Part shown: piece after piece, positions 16,591-25,448 of the stretch | Position numbering within the stretch: the first letter of the stretch is position 1 | Layout: every line of letters begins with the position of its first letter | Assembly: GCF_006475605.1 (NCBI RefSeq) | Contig: NZ_SSBC01000010.1 | Span: 1,342,802-1,406,801, forward strand | DNA length: 64,000 nt | DNA from: Asticcacaulis tiandongensis | Lineage (GTDB): Bacteria > Pseudomonadota > Alphaproteobacteria > Caulobacterales > Caulobacteraceae | Reading direction: 5' to 3' | Position numbers and translations under genes: made by a program | The notes under the pieces: model-generated | Databases searched by the model: none | What the model was told of the DNA's origin: nothing | The model's input: only the letters and a program-made list of their open reading frames with translations

Positions 16591-16655
16591 TACATACTCC
16601 CCAGCTTGCTGGGGAGGGGGACCGCGCCGGTTTGACCTACGGGGTGGTGGGGCAT
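16589..16655 (+). repeat. A palindromic repeat
   Basis: ACTCCCCAG-cttg-CTGGGGAGG first hairpin with tail GGGGTGGTGGGGCATC. It overlaps the last bases of the Smr gene stop (TAA). + strand. Confidence 0.8.
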
Positions 16656-16660
16656 CTTGC

Positions 16661-17665
16661 TTACCCTAACAACCCCCGCGCCTTCGCCAGTTCCCCATAA
16701 TTCACCTGCGGACGCGGGCCATAGTGGCCGATCACTTCCGCCGCCGCCAGCGACCCCAGCCGCCCGCTCTCAACAACCGACAGGCCCTGAGTCAGACCAT
16801 AAAGCACCCCCGCCGCATATTGGTCACCGGCACCGGTGGTATCGACCACCTCTGCCGCGCACACCTCAACCGGCAAAACCTGATCATAGGTCACCGCCAC
16901 AGAGCCTTTATCCGAGCGCGTCACAAACGACAGATCAGCCTTGGTCCCAAGAAACTTCACTGCTTCATCAAAATTATCCGTCTGGAAAAAGGACAGGACT
17001 TCGCTCTCATTGGCAAAGACCACATCAATGTGCCGCTCGATAAAGGCCAGCAGATCGGTACGCCAGCGATCGACAACAAAGCTGTCCGACAGCGTAATCG
17101 CCGTCTGACGCCCTGCGGCACGGGCAATTTCACAAGCCTTGGCAAAAGCCGCCCGTCCTGACGGCGTATCAAACAGATAGCCCTCCAGATAGGTTACCTT
17201 CGACGCCTCAATAATCGCCGCATCAACGTCCTGAGGCCCGACAAGCGCCGCCGCACCCAGATAGGTCGCCATGGTGCGCTGCCCGTCCGGTGTCACATTA
17301 ATCAGGCACCGCGCCGTGGCCGTCGGATCATCATGCAGAAACGGCGTACCGAACGTCACGCCCAGACGCTTGAGGTCGCGTGAAAACACCTCCCCCAAAG
17401 CGTCATGTGCCACCTTGCCAATATAGGCTGCCTTGCCACCAAACGAAGCGACACCGGCAATCGTATTACCTGCCGACCCGCCGGATTCCTGCGTCACATC
17501 CCCACGCGCCGTCATCTTCTCATAGAGATTCAGCGCCCTGTGCTGATCAATCAGCGTCATCGACCCCGCAGGCAGGTTTTCCGCCGCCAGAAACGCAGGT
17601 TCCGCGGGCGCAATAACATCGACAATGGCATGACCGACGGCAACAACATCATAATCAGAAAACAT
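16661..17665 (-). CDS. PfkB family carbohydrate / adenosine kinase
   Basis: 334-aa ribokinase-fold enzyme. The N-terminal signature GGSAGNTIAGVASFGG (near residue 62) and C-terminal signature DTTGAGDQYAAGVLYGL (near residue 270, catalytic Asp in GAGD) are intact. The overall sequence (DVVAVGHAIVDVIAPAEPAF) resembles the adenosine-kinase-like group found in many alphaproteobacteria. The true substrate cannot be read from sequence. It is divergent from the ATP-grasp gene with only about 50 nt between starts. Confidence 0.88.
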   Translation of the reverse strand: MFSDYDVVAVGHAIVDVIAPAEPAFLAAENLPAGSMTLIDQHRALNLYEKMTARGDVTQESGGSAGNTIAGVASFGGKAAYIGKVAHDALGEVFSRDLKRLGVTFGTPFLHDDPTATARCLINVTPDGQRTMATYLGAAALVGPQDVDAAIIEASKVTYLEGYLFDTPSGRAAFAKACEIARAAGRQTAITLSDSFVVDRWRTDLLAFIERHIDVVFANESEVLSFFQTDNFDEAVKFLGTKADLSFVTRSDKGSVAVTYDQVLPVEVCAAEVVDTTGAGDQYAAGVLYGLTQGLSVVESGRLGSLAAAEVIGHYGPRPQVNYGELAKARGLLG

Positions 17666-17715
17666 AGGGATTTATCCGGTTGATTTTATCCCCCTCTGTT
17701 GCGCATAAAGCCAGC

Positions 17716-18627
17716 ATGCGCAAGTCCCTCCTGATCCTGACCCCCGATCCCGACTATAAAACCCACAGCCGCTGGCCCGCCGTCGTCGACGCCTACCGCG
17801 CCGCCCTCTCCGACCTTCCCGTCGATATCTTTACCCAGCCCTGGTCAGCGCCCCTGACGCGTGACTATGATCTGGTGTGTCCGCTGGTGGTCTGGGGCTA
17901 TCACAATGCGCCCGATGACTTCCGTAAAAGCCTCGCCTACATCAAAGCCAAGGGCCACAGACTGATGAACCCCACCGGCATTCTGGCATGGAACATCGAC
18001 AAGCATTATTTGCGTGACCTGTCACAATCCGGCATCCGCACCGTACCTACCCTGTTTGCCGCCAGCCTGACCCCCAGAGTGATCGCCAATGCCCGCGCTG
18101 ATTTCAATCAGCAAAAACTGGTCATCAAACCCGTCATATCTGCCGGTTCCAAAAACACTTTTATACTCGACACGGATCATATCCCCCCAATTCATTGGGG
18201 GGAGACCGGCGAAGCCGGAGGGGGGAGTCTTATGCTGCAACCCTTTATGCCCGCCATCCAGTCCGAAGGCGAATGGTCACTTCTGTTCTATAGCGGCCAG
18301 TTCTCCCACGCCGTGCTGAAGACCCCCAAATCCGGTGATTTCCGCTCACAGCCCGATTATGACGCGAACCTGCGCACACTGCCTGTCCCGCCCGAAGCGC
18401 TGGAACTGGCCTACGAAGCGCTTGACTATGCCGGTGGCCCTGACCTGCTCTATGCCCGCGTCGATATGGTCAGAAACGACAGCGGCCAGCCGTGTCTGAT
18501 GGAACTCGAACTGATCGAACCCGACCTCTATCTGACCTACGACCCAGATGCCCCGGCCCGACTGGCCCACGCCTTCAGCCATGTCCTGGGCCTTGGCTGC
18601 ACCGGTTCCGGCCATCACCACAACTAA
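17716..18627 (+). CDS. ATP-grasp family protein carrying an in-frame palindromic repeat
   Basis: 303 aa from ATG 17716. Ligase-type ATP-grasp enzyme: LVIKPVISAGSKNTF (ATP-binding Lys), LMLQPFMPAIQSEGEWSLLF, HAVLKTPKSGDFRSQ and MELELIEPDLYL (metal-binding Glu) match RimK-like/glutathione-synthetase-like proteins of unknown substrate. Codons 155-172 (reading DHIPPIHWGETGEAGGGS) are supplied by a B-type palindrome that is elsewhere intergenic. It lies in the variable linker between conserved blocks, so the enzyme may still fold. The reading frame is kept. Confidence 0.88.
   Translation: MRKSLLILTPDPDYKTHSRWPAVVDAYRAALSDLPVDIFTQPWSAPLTRDYDLVCPLVVWGYHNAPDDFRKSLAYIKAKGHRLMNPTGILAWNIDKHYLRDLSQSGIRTVPTLFAASLTPRVIANARADFNQQKLVIKPVISAGSKNTFILDTDHIPPIHWGETGEAGGGSLMLQPFMPAIQSEGEWSLLFYSGQFSHAVLKTPKSGDFRSQPDYDANLRTLPVPPEALELAYEALDYAGGPDLLYARVDMVRNDSGQPCLMELELIEPDLYLTYDPDAPARLAHAFSHVLGLGCTGSGHHHN
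18178..18233 (+). repeat. B palindromic repeat inside a coding sequence
   Basis: CCCCCC-aattcatt-GGGGGGAG, second hairpin CCGGC-gaa-GCCGG, closing AGGGGGGAGTCTT: the same architecture as intergenic B copies, here within the ATP-grasp gene and in frame. + strand. Confidence 0.8.
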
Positions 18628-18692
18628 CCATACCTCCCCGACTTGTCGGGGAGGGGGACCGCGATCCGCAGGATCGGGGTGGTGGGGTATCT
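18627..18692 (+). repeat. A palindromic repeat
   Basis: CATACCTCCCCGAC-tt-GTCGGGGAGG, second hairpin CGATCC-gca-GGATCG, tail GGTGGTGGGGTATC. It directly follows the ATP-grasp stop. + strand. Confidence 0.87.
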
Positions 18693-18734
18693 TGCTTTCC
18701 CCGCGCCCCAAAGCAAACCCCGTAAGGAGCCACT

Positions 18735-20711
18735 GTGTCACCATATCTCCTCCCCCTGCTTGCTATTGCTTCACCACAACCGACCACGCCTGAACCCGTG
18801 GAAATCACCGTTACCGGTGAACGCCCGACACCCTCTCCGTCCGAAGCCTTGCGTCAGCGCACCGCCGACGTCGCCGGTGCCACCGCCTTTGTTGACGAAA
18901 GCGCGTGGGCCAACCAGCGCGCCACCACCCTTAAGGACATGGTCGATTTCACCCCCGGTGTTCTGGCCCAACCGAGAAACGGCGCAGAATCCTTACGCCT
19001 ATCCATCCGTGGCTCAGGCCTGACCCGAACCTTTCAGGGACGCGGCCTGCTGATTCTTCAGGATGGCGTGCCCGTCAACACCGCCGACGGCAGCTTTGAG
19101 TTCAATACGCTTGATCCGTGGCTCATTCAGCACATGCAAATCCTCAAAGGGGCCAATGCGCTGGAACAGGGTGCGACCCAACTCGGCGGCTCGATCAACC
19201 TCATCACCCCCACTGGCCGCACGCAACCCTACACCCGCCTGCGCCTTGAGACCGGTTCATTCGGCCACCGCCACGCCCTGATCAGTTCAGGCTTTGCCAC
19301 CCCGACCCATGACGGGTTTATGGCCCTGACCTACCTGTCGCAGGACGGTTTCCGCCACCACAATCAACAAGATTCCCTTCGCCTCGCCGCCAATTTCGGC
19401 TGGCAGGCCTCCGCCCACCTCGAACACCGCCTGTTTGCCTCCCTAAGCCGTGCTGACGCCGAAATCCCCGGCTCCATAAGCCTTGCCGAAATCGCCCGCG
19501 ACACCCGCACCGCCAATCCGGCCAATATTACCGGCCGCTTCTATCGCGATGTTGATCTCGGTCGTCTGGCCTATCGCGGAATCTATACGGATGGCCTGTC
19601 GGAATGGTCACTCGCCGCCTACACCAGCCACCGCCGCCTCGACACCCCCGTCACCGTGGCCATCAAAAGCCGCTCCAACGAACACGGCCTGCGCCTGAGA
19701 TACGGTTATGGCCTGCGCCCCAACCGCTTCACCACCGGCCTGAACGCCTATTACGGCAAGGAAAAAGAACGCCGCTTCGTCAATGTCGCTGGCACGCCCA
19801 CCACCCCCATTGTTACCCGCGACCTGACGGCCCTGACCCTTGAGGCCTACGCCCAGTATGAACATCTGATTGCGCCGTTCACCACCGCCATAGCTGGCCT
19901 TCAGGCCACCGCCGTCACCCGCCGCATAGATGAACACTTCCCCTCAACCGAGCGCCGCACGAACCGCTATTCGGCCTTCAGTCCACGCCTCGGCCTGCGC
20001 TATGACGCCCAGACCTATACCCTGTTCACTAATTTCAGCCGCAGCTACGAACCTCCTACTTTGAGCGAGCTATCCGGCGGCAATGGCCCCGGTTTTCGCT
20101 CACTCAACGACCAGAGCGCCACCACGGGCGAAATCGGTGGTCGCGGTCAGTACAAAAACCTGCGCTGGGAGGCCGCCACCTATCTGTCGACCCTAAGCGG
20201 TGAATATATCATCCTGCGTCAGCCTGACGGTTCCTCACAGGCCGTCAATGCCGACCGCACCCATCACGCCGGCCTCGAACTCGGCCTCGGTGGGCAACTG
20301 ACCCGCCTCCTGTCGGTCAATACGGCATACACCTACAACCACTTCCGCTTCCGCAACGATCCGGTCTATGGCGACAACCATTTGCCGGGCGTGCCCAGCC
20401 ACTATCTGCGCGCCGAACTGAGCTACCATATCGGCCCCGTCACCCTGTCACCCAATGTCGAGTGGTCACCTGTGGCCTATTATATCGACATGAACAACAG
20501 CCTCCAAAGCCCCGCCTATACGGTCTGGAATCTGCGGGCCACATGGTCACCATCGCAAAAACCCATCCGCTTTTATGCCGACCTACGCAACCTGAACGAC
20601 GAAGCCTATGTCGCCACGACCAATGTCATCGCCAATGCCTTTGGCAATGACGGTCGCCACTTCTATCCCGGCGAAGGGCGCGCCCTTTATATCGGGATCA
20701 CTCTGAAATAA
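18735..20711 (+). CDS. TonB-dependent receptor, siderophore type
   Basis: 658 aa with a GTG start at 18735 after a strong AAGGAG site. A short signal peptide is followed by a TonB-box-like EPVEITVTGER. The plug has RATTLKDMVDFTPGVLAQPR, LSIRGSGL and GGSINLITPTG. The remainder is a beta-barrel ending in the terminal strand ALYIGITLK. The size and plug resemble FecA/ferric-siderophore receptors rather than the large carbohydrate receptors at the right end. There is no STN signalling domain. The next gene is a Bcr/CflA-type transporter, suggesting a shared uptake/export role (inference). Confidence 0.9.
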   Translation: MSPYLLPLLAIASPQPTTPEPVEITVTGERPTPSPSEALRQRTADVAGATAFVDESAWANQRATTLKDMVDFTPGVLAQPRNGAESLRLSIRGSGLTRTFQGRGLLILQDGVPVNTADGSFEFNTLDPWLIQHMQILKGANALEQGATQLGGSINLITPTGRTQPYTRLRLETGSFGHRHALISSGFATPTHDGFMALTYLSQDGFRHHNQQDSLRLAANFGWQASAHLEHRLFASLSRADAEIPGSISLAEIARDTRTANPANITGRFYRDVDLGRLAYRGIYTDGLSEWSLAAYTSHRRLDTPVTVAIKSRSNEHGLRLRYGYGLRPNRFTTGLNAYYGKEKERRFVNVAGTPTTPIVTRDLTALTLEAYAQYEHLIAPFTTAIAGLQATAVTRRIDEHFPSTERRTNRYSAFSPRLGLRYDAQTYTLFTNFSRSYEPPTLSELSGGNGPGFRSLNDQSATTGEIGGRGQYKNLRWEAATYLSTLSGEYIILRQPDGSSQAVNADRTHHAGLELGLGGQLTRLLSVNTAYTYNHFRFRNDPVYGDNHLPGVPSHYLRAELSYHIGPVTLSPNVEWSPVAYYIDMNNSLQSPAYTVWNLRATWSPSQKPIRFYADLRNLNDEAYVATTNVIANAFGNDGRHFYPGEGRALYIGITLK

Positions 20712-20778
20712 TCCGTGAAAAAATTTCATTTGAAACTAATTGCCTCCCTTGCCCGAAAGGTCTAAGGCGAAGGCCATT

Positions 20779-21990
20779 ATGTCGACACGCACCATAAAAG
20801 CCCCTTCGTTTCCTGAATTTGTCGGTCTGGCTGCCGCCATCATGGCCATGATGGCGCTGGCTATTGATGCCATTCTGCCTGCCCTGCCGACCATCGGGCG
20901 TGAGTTTCAGATTACCGACCACAATCAGTTGCACGCCATTATCGGGGCCTTTTTCATGGGCGCAGGCGTCGGCCAGCTGGCCTTTGGCCCCTTATCGGAC
21001 TGGCTGGGACGCCGCAATGTGCTTCTGTGGGGCATAGGCGTCTATGTCGTCCTGTCGCTGCTGGCGGCCCTTGTCGACAATATGAGCCTGCTGATCGCCC
21101 TGCGCTTCGCGCAAGGGCTGGTCGCCGCCTGCGCCAGTGTCATTTCCCGCGCCATTGTCCGTGACTATTATTCCGGCGACCGCATGGCAAAGGTCATGTC
21201 GATCGTCCAGATGATCTTCCTCGCCGTGCCTGCGCTGGCGCCCGCTCTGGGGCAGCTGATCCTGCTGATTGCCCCGTGGCGCTTCATCTTCGTCACTCTG
21301 GCCATATATGCCATGTTGCTGCTGGTCTGGGCCCTGTTCCGCCTGCCGGAAACCTTACCCGCCGAAGCCCGCCGCAAGCCCGATATCGGCCATATCCGCC
21401 GCACCAGCATCAGCCTCCTGACCAACCGCGTGTCCCTGACCTATACCCTGGCCAGCACCACCATAGTGGCCATGCTGCTGGTCTATCTGTCTCTGATGCC
21501 TCAGGTGTTTGACGAGGTCTATAACCACCCCGAATGGCTGGCACCGGTCTTTGCCATCTGCGTCGTCGCCATGAGCGTTTGCGCCCTGCTCAATTCGCGT
21601 ATCGTCGAAAAAGTCGGTGCCCGCACCGTTTCCCATTATGCCCAGTTAGGCATGCTGGGCTTTGGGGTGCTGCACTTTGCCATTGCCTACAGCTTCAATG
21701 AACCGCTCTGGCTGTTTGTCACCCTTCAGGCCCTGACGCTCGGCTGCATGAGCCTGTCGACCTCGAATTTCATGTCGATTGCCATGGAAGACTTCGGCCA
21801 TGTCGCCGGCACCGCCGCCTCAGTTCAGGGCTTTATCACCATGATGGGCGGCAGCCTGTTCGGCGGTTTCCTGAGCGGCTTCTGGACCGGCCACCTGTGG
21901 CTGATGCCCTTGTCGGTCGTCATCACTTCCGGACTGGCCATGCTCATCATCTTCGTTGGCGAAAAAGGCCGCCTGTTCCGCAACGCCTGA
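20779..21990 (+). CDS. MFS transporter, Bcr/CflA family
   Basis: About 403 aa with 12 hydrophobic segments. MSTRTIKAPSFPEFVGLAAA starts at ATG 20779; the longer frame at 20740 would need a TTG. Family motifs: AFFMGAGVGQLAFGPLSDW.GRR in the loop 2-3 region, FAQGLVAACASVISRAIVRD and FRLPETL, typical of Bcr/CflA multidrug exporters. It lies 67 nt after the TonB receptor in the same direction. It could export a drug or take up/export a siderophore-related compound. Confidence 0.9.
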   Translation: MSTRTIKAPSFPEFVGLAAAIMAMMALAIDAILPALPTIGREFQITDHNQLHAIIGAFFMGAGVGQLAFGPLSDWLGRRNVLLWGIGVYVVLSLLAALVDNMSLLIALRFAQGLVAACASVISRAIVRDYYSGDRMAKVMSIVQMIFLAVPALAPALGQLILLIAPWRFIFVTLAIYAMLLLVWALFRLPETLPAEARRKPDIGHIRRTSISLLTNRVSLTYTLASTTIVAMLLVYLSLMPQVFDEVYNHPEWLAPVFAICVVAMSVCALLNSRIVEKVGARTVSHYAQLGMLGFGVLHFAIAYSFNEPLWLFVTLQALTLGCMSLSTSNFMSIAMEDFGHVAGTAASVQGFITMMGGSLFGGFLSGFWTGHLWLMPLSVVITSGLAMLIIFVGEKGRLFRNA

Positions 21991-21996
21991 CCCCTA

Positions 21997-22053
21997 AATC
22001 CTCCCCTGTTTACGGGGGAGGTGGCGCGGCAAGGTCCGCGCCGGAGGGGGCAC
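21997..22053 (+). repeat. B palindromic repeat
   Basis: CCTCCCC-tgttta-CGGGGGAGG, second hairpin GCGCGG-caaggt-CCGCGC, closing GGAGGGGG. It lies between convergent MFS and dienelactone hydrolase genes. + strand. Confidence 0.85.
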
Positions 22054-22079
22054 TTCCCGAACGATGTCTCTCAATCCCC

Positions 22080-22742
22080 TCAGATATTATCCCTGAGAAA
22101 ATCTATCGTCCGCTCCCACGCCAGTTCTGCGGCTTCCGCATCATAGACCTCAGGCCGTGTACGGTTGAAGAACGCATGATCCGCCTCATAATGATGCAGC
22201 TCCGGCGACCGCCCTGCGGCGGTCATATCGGCCTCAAGCTCCGCAGCGACTTCCGGCGTGATCCAGTCATCCTTTGTGCCGAAGTGCGCCTGAAACGGAA
22301 TGCTGATCTCCGCCGGATCAGCCACATCCTTCGGCGGCACCCCATAAAATGACACCGCCGCCGCAAAGCCCTCAAGCTTCGCCGCCGACACAATACTTAA
22401 CACGCCGCCCATACAAAATCCCATCACCGCCACATGGGCATTGATCCCCTTAAGGTAATCCCGCGCCGCCGCAATATCCTGATGTACCGCGCCCGCGAAA
22501 TCGAGCCCGTTCATCAGGTGGCTCGCCTCATCGGCATCTTTCGTCACCCGCCCGTGATACAGATCAGGGGCCAGCGCATTGAACCCCTCGGCATCAAAAC
22601 GATCGACAATCGCCTTGATGTGGTCATTCAGCCCCCACCATTCCTGCAGGACAATGACACTCGGACGCGCCGGATCGATCCCCGAACACCATGCCGAAAG
22701 CATTTCGCCATCCGGTCGGGTAATCTCGATCATCTGTCCCAT
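22080..22742 (-). CDS. Dienelactone hydrolase family protein
   Basis: 220-aa alpha/beta hydrolase. Catalytic triad by motif: Cys in GFCMGG (about residue 118), Asp in GTKDDWITP, His in ADHAFF; the family Glu lies in QEWWGLNDHIK. The length equals that of bacterial dienelactone hydrolases (carboxymethylenebutenolidase). No other aromatic-degradation gene is near, so the physiological ester/lactone is unknown. The protein is cytoplasmic. Confidence 0.9.
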   Translation of the reverse strand: MGQMIEITRPDGEMLSAWCSGIDPARPSVIVLQEWWGLNDHIKAIVDRFDAEGFNALAPDLYHGRVTKDADEASHLMNGLDFAGAVHQDIAAARDYLKGINAHVAVMGFCMGGVLSIVSAAKLEGFAAAVSFYGVPPKDVADPAEISIPFQAHFGTKDDWITPEVAAELEADMTAAGRSPELHHYEADHAFFNRTRPEVYDAEAAELAWERTIDFLRDNI

Positions 22743-22815
22743 AGAATATGTCCTCGGTCATTTAAGTACGTTTGTAACGACTTTAGAAACACAGCCCCGA
22801 CCTGTAAACCTTGGG

Positions 22816-23076
22816 TCAGGTTTTTGGGGCATGTCTTCTGAGCCACGTGGCGGCATAGCCACAGATCGGTATGATCTTAAGCCCCTGCGCCACCGCCAGT
22901 TGCTGAATATCCGCCATCAATCGCCCCGAAGCCCCTGTGCCGCGCAAAGGCACCGGCGCAAAGACATAATCTATATAGAGATCATTTCCCTGCCGCCGGT
23001 AATCGGCATAGACCACATGCGAATCCACATGCAGTTCAAAGCGGCTTTCATCAGCATTATCAATCATATCGCTCAT
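22816..23076 (-). CDS. Short GNAT-like N-acetyltransferase (YjdJ type)
   Basis: 86 aa. VYADYRRQGNDLYIDYVFAP then LRGTGASGRLMADIQQLAVAQGLKIIPICGYAATWLRRH fits the short GCN5-related proteins (Yjdj-type), which have an acetyl-CoA loop (RGTGASG) but lack the N-terminal half of full GNATs. It lies 7 nt downstream of the M13 peptidase gene in the same direction, so they are probably co-transcribed. The substrate is unknown. Confidence 0.82.
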   Translation of the reverse strand: MSDMIDNADESRFELHVDSHVVYADYRRQGNDLYIDYVFAPVPLRGTGASGRLMADIQQLAVAQGLKIIPICGYAATWLRRHAPKT

Positions 23077-23083
23077 AGGGCAC

Positions 23084-25186
23084 CTACCAGATTTTCACCC
23101 GTTCTTCGGGCTTGAGATAATATGTCCCCGACGTCACCCCAAAGGCCTTATACCAGTCATCTATGTTCCGCATGGGGCCGATCACGCGAAATTGTGGCGG
23201 CGAATGCGGCGCGGAAACCACATGCTGCCGTAAGGCGTCATCGCGATACTTGCTGGCCCAGACCTGCGCCCAGCCTAAAAACACCCGCTGAGTACCGGTA
23301 AAGCCATCGAGCACGGGCGCCTCACTATGTGACAGGCGATAGGCCTCAAGCCCCAGCAATATACCCCCCAGATCCGCTATATTCTCCCCGATGGTCAATC
23401 CGCCCTGCACCTTGGCCCCGGGCAAGGGTTCATAGGTGCCATATTGCGCCGCCAACTGTCCGGCCCGCGCCTCGAACTTTTCCGCATCCTCCGCCGTCCA
23501 CCAGTCCCGCAAATGCCCGTCACCATCGGATTTGCGCCCCTGATCGTCAAAACCGTGCGTGATCTCATGCCCGATCACCCCACCAATCGCGCCGTAATTG
23601 ACCGCCGGATCGGCCTCAGGATCAAAGAACGGGGCCTGCAAAATCGCCGCAGGGAAAACGATCTCGTTACGCGTCGGGGAATAATAGGCATTCACCGTCT
23701 GCGGCGTCATACTCCATTCGGTGCGATCGACCGGTTGATCAAGGCGCTCGACGTGCTCGTTCCAGCCAAAGGCGTTACCGCGCTCGACATTGCCATAAAG
23801 ATCACCGGCCACGACCTCAAAGGCCGCATAATCCTTCCACTTGTCGGGATAGCCGATCTTGACGCCAAACTTCGCCAGCTTCTCATGCGCCTTTACCTTG
23901 GTCGCCGCACTCATCCACTCAAGCCCGTCAATCCGCCGCCCCATGGCCACTTTCAGATTACGCACCAGCGCGTCCATCTGCACCTTGGACTCAGCCGGAA
24001 AATAGCGCGCGACATAGGCCTGCCCCAAAGCCTCCCCCAGGTAGGTCTCCGCCACCGCAATGCCGCGCTTCTCAAGCGGCCGTTGCGCCACGGCACCGCT
24101 CAGGTCACGTGACCGGAACTGCCAGTGCCGCTCAGCCACCGCTTCCGACAGATAGGGTGCTGCCTGATCTGCCGTCTTAAACGCCTGCCAGTCCTTTAAG
24201 GTTTCCAGCGGCGTATCGGCAAAAATCTGCGCAATCTTCGGAAAGGCCGTATTCTGCGCTACGATAATCTTTTGCGCCTTATCAACCCGTGCGCCGCTCA
24301 AAAACCCGCCCCAGTCAAAACCGGGCGCATAGGCCGTCAGTTCGGCCATCGTCATCGGATTATAGGTCTTGTCATCATCGCGGCTTTCAATCCGCGACCA
24401 GCTGACCTGAGCGATTTCCGTCTCAAAGGCGACAATGGCCTTCGCCGCCTGTTCCGGCGCTTCATGGCCAATCAGGCGCAGCACATCTGCAACATAGACC
24501 TCATAAAGCGCCAGCTTCTCCTTGAAGCTATCGGCAATATAATAGTCACGATCCGGCAGGCTTAAACCGCCCTGAAACAGATAGAGCGCATAGATTTGCG
24601 GGTTCTTGGCATCATCCCAGACATAGGGGCTAAAGACCGACCCACCGAAAAAGGCCGCGCTTTCGCCCATATAGCGCGCCATCTCCGCCTTATCCGTAAT
24701 GGCCGCAATACGCGTCAATGACGGCTGTAACGGCGTCACCCCCAACGCATTGCGCCGCTCGACATCAACCATCGAGGCATAAAGATCGGCGATCTTCTTC
24801 TCATCGCCCCTAAGGTCACTGCGCCCCGCCAGTTCCGATACAATGGCCTGCAAGCGGTTCTCCGACAGATTTCTCAGGGCCAGAAAACTGCCATAGGAGG
24901 TACGGTCATCAGGAATAACAATCCGGTCAACCGCCTTGCCATTGGCATAGCGGAAAAAGTCATCACCCGGCGCGACGCTTAAGTCCATGCCACTGAGATC
25001 AAACCCCCATGTCCCGAACGACGGGGCTTCTGTCCCTGACGCCGCCTCCCCGCCGCTGATCAGCCCCTCAATCGCCGGTACGCTCTGGGTAAAACAATGG
25101 GCATCCAGACACTGACGCTCATCCGCCTGCGCCACTCCCGCGACACCTAATGACATGACCGAAACCAGAAGCAGGGACTTGCGCAT
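23084..25186 (-). CDS. M13 family zinc metallopeptidase (neprilysin-like), exported
   Basis: 700 aa with a signal peptide (MRKSLLLVSVMSLGVAGVAQA, cleavage near residue 22). Zinc site: IGHEITHGFDD (HExxH, about residue 532) with the third ligand in ENIADLGG about 60 residues later. The C-terminal Trp (EERVKIW) is typical of M13 enzymes. M13 peptidases cut small peptides, here probably in the periplasm. The length is normal for the family. Confidence 0.93.
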   Translation of the reverse strand: MRKSLLLVSVMSLGVAGVAQADERQCLDAHCFTQSVPAIEGLISGGEAASGTEAPSFGTWGFDLSGMDLSVAPGDDFFRYANGKAVDRIVIPDDRTSYGSFLALRNLSENRLQAIVSELAGRSDLRGDEKKIADLYASMVDVERRNALGVTPLQPSLTRIAAITDKAEMARYMGESAAFFGGSVFSPYVWDDAKNPQIYALYLFQGGLSLPDRDYYIADSFKEKLALYEVYVADVLRLIGHEAPEQAAKAIVAFETEIAQVSWSRIESRDDDKTYNPMTMAELTAYAPGFDWGGFLSGARVDKAQKIIVAQNTAFPKIAQIFADTPLETLKDWQAFKTADQAAPYLSEAVAERHWQFRSRDLSGAVAQRPLEKRGIAVAETYLGEALGQAYVARYFPAESKVQMDALVRNLKVAMGRRIDGLEWMSAATKVKAHEKLAKFGVKIGYPDKWKDYAAFEVVAGDLYGNVERGNAFGWNEHVERLDQPVDRTEWSMTPQTVNAYYSPTRNEIVFPAAILQAPFFDPEADPAVNYGAIGGVIGHEITHGFDDQGRKSDGDGHLRDWWTAEDAEKFEARAGQLAAQYGTYEPLPGAKVQGGLTIGENIADLGGILLGLEAYRLSHSEAPVLDGFTGTQRVFLGWAQVWASKYRDDALRQHVVSAPHSPPQFRVIGPMRNIDDWYKAFGVTSGTYYLKPEERVKIW

Positions 25187-25255
25187 AATATATCCTTGTC
25201 AAAATCGCTTTGACCGAAACATTCACCCCTTCCCCCCATTTGGCAACCCCTCCCC

Positions 25256-25448
25256 TGCTTCATACCTCCCCATTTCAATGGGGAGGGGAACCGCCGCGCA
25301 TCAGCGCGGGCGTGGTGGGGTATCTTCCTTAAATCCCTCCCTGCTTGCGGGAAGGGTGGGAGAGGCCTTCTTCCTTGCTGCCTCCTCCCTGCCTTGCGGG
25401 GAGGTGGCACTCAATGACTTCAGGCATTGAGTGCCGGAGGGGTCTCTT
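25256..25448 (+). repeat. A + C-like + B repeat cluster, partly coding
   Basis: A element 25256-25327 (CCCCAT...ATGGGG; CGCGC-atca-GCGCG), degenerate C-like hairpin 25330-25372 (CCCTCCC...GGGTGGG), and B element 25378-25448 with the longest second stem seen (GGCACTCAATG pairing with CATTGAGTGCC). The stretch 25301-25448 is also the 3' end of the leftward saccharopine-dehydrogenase-like reading frame. All + strand. Confidence 0.82.
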
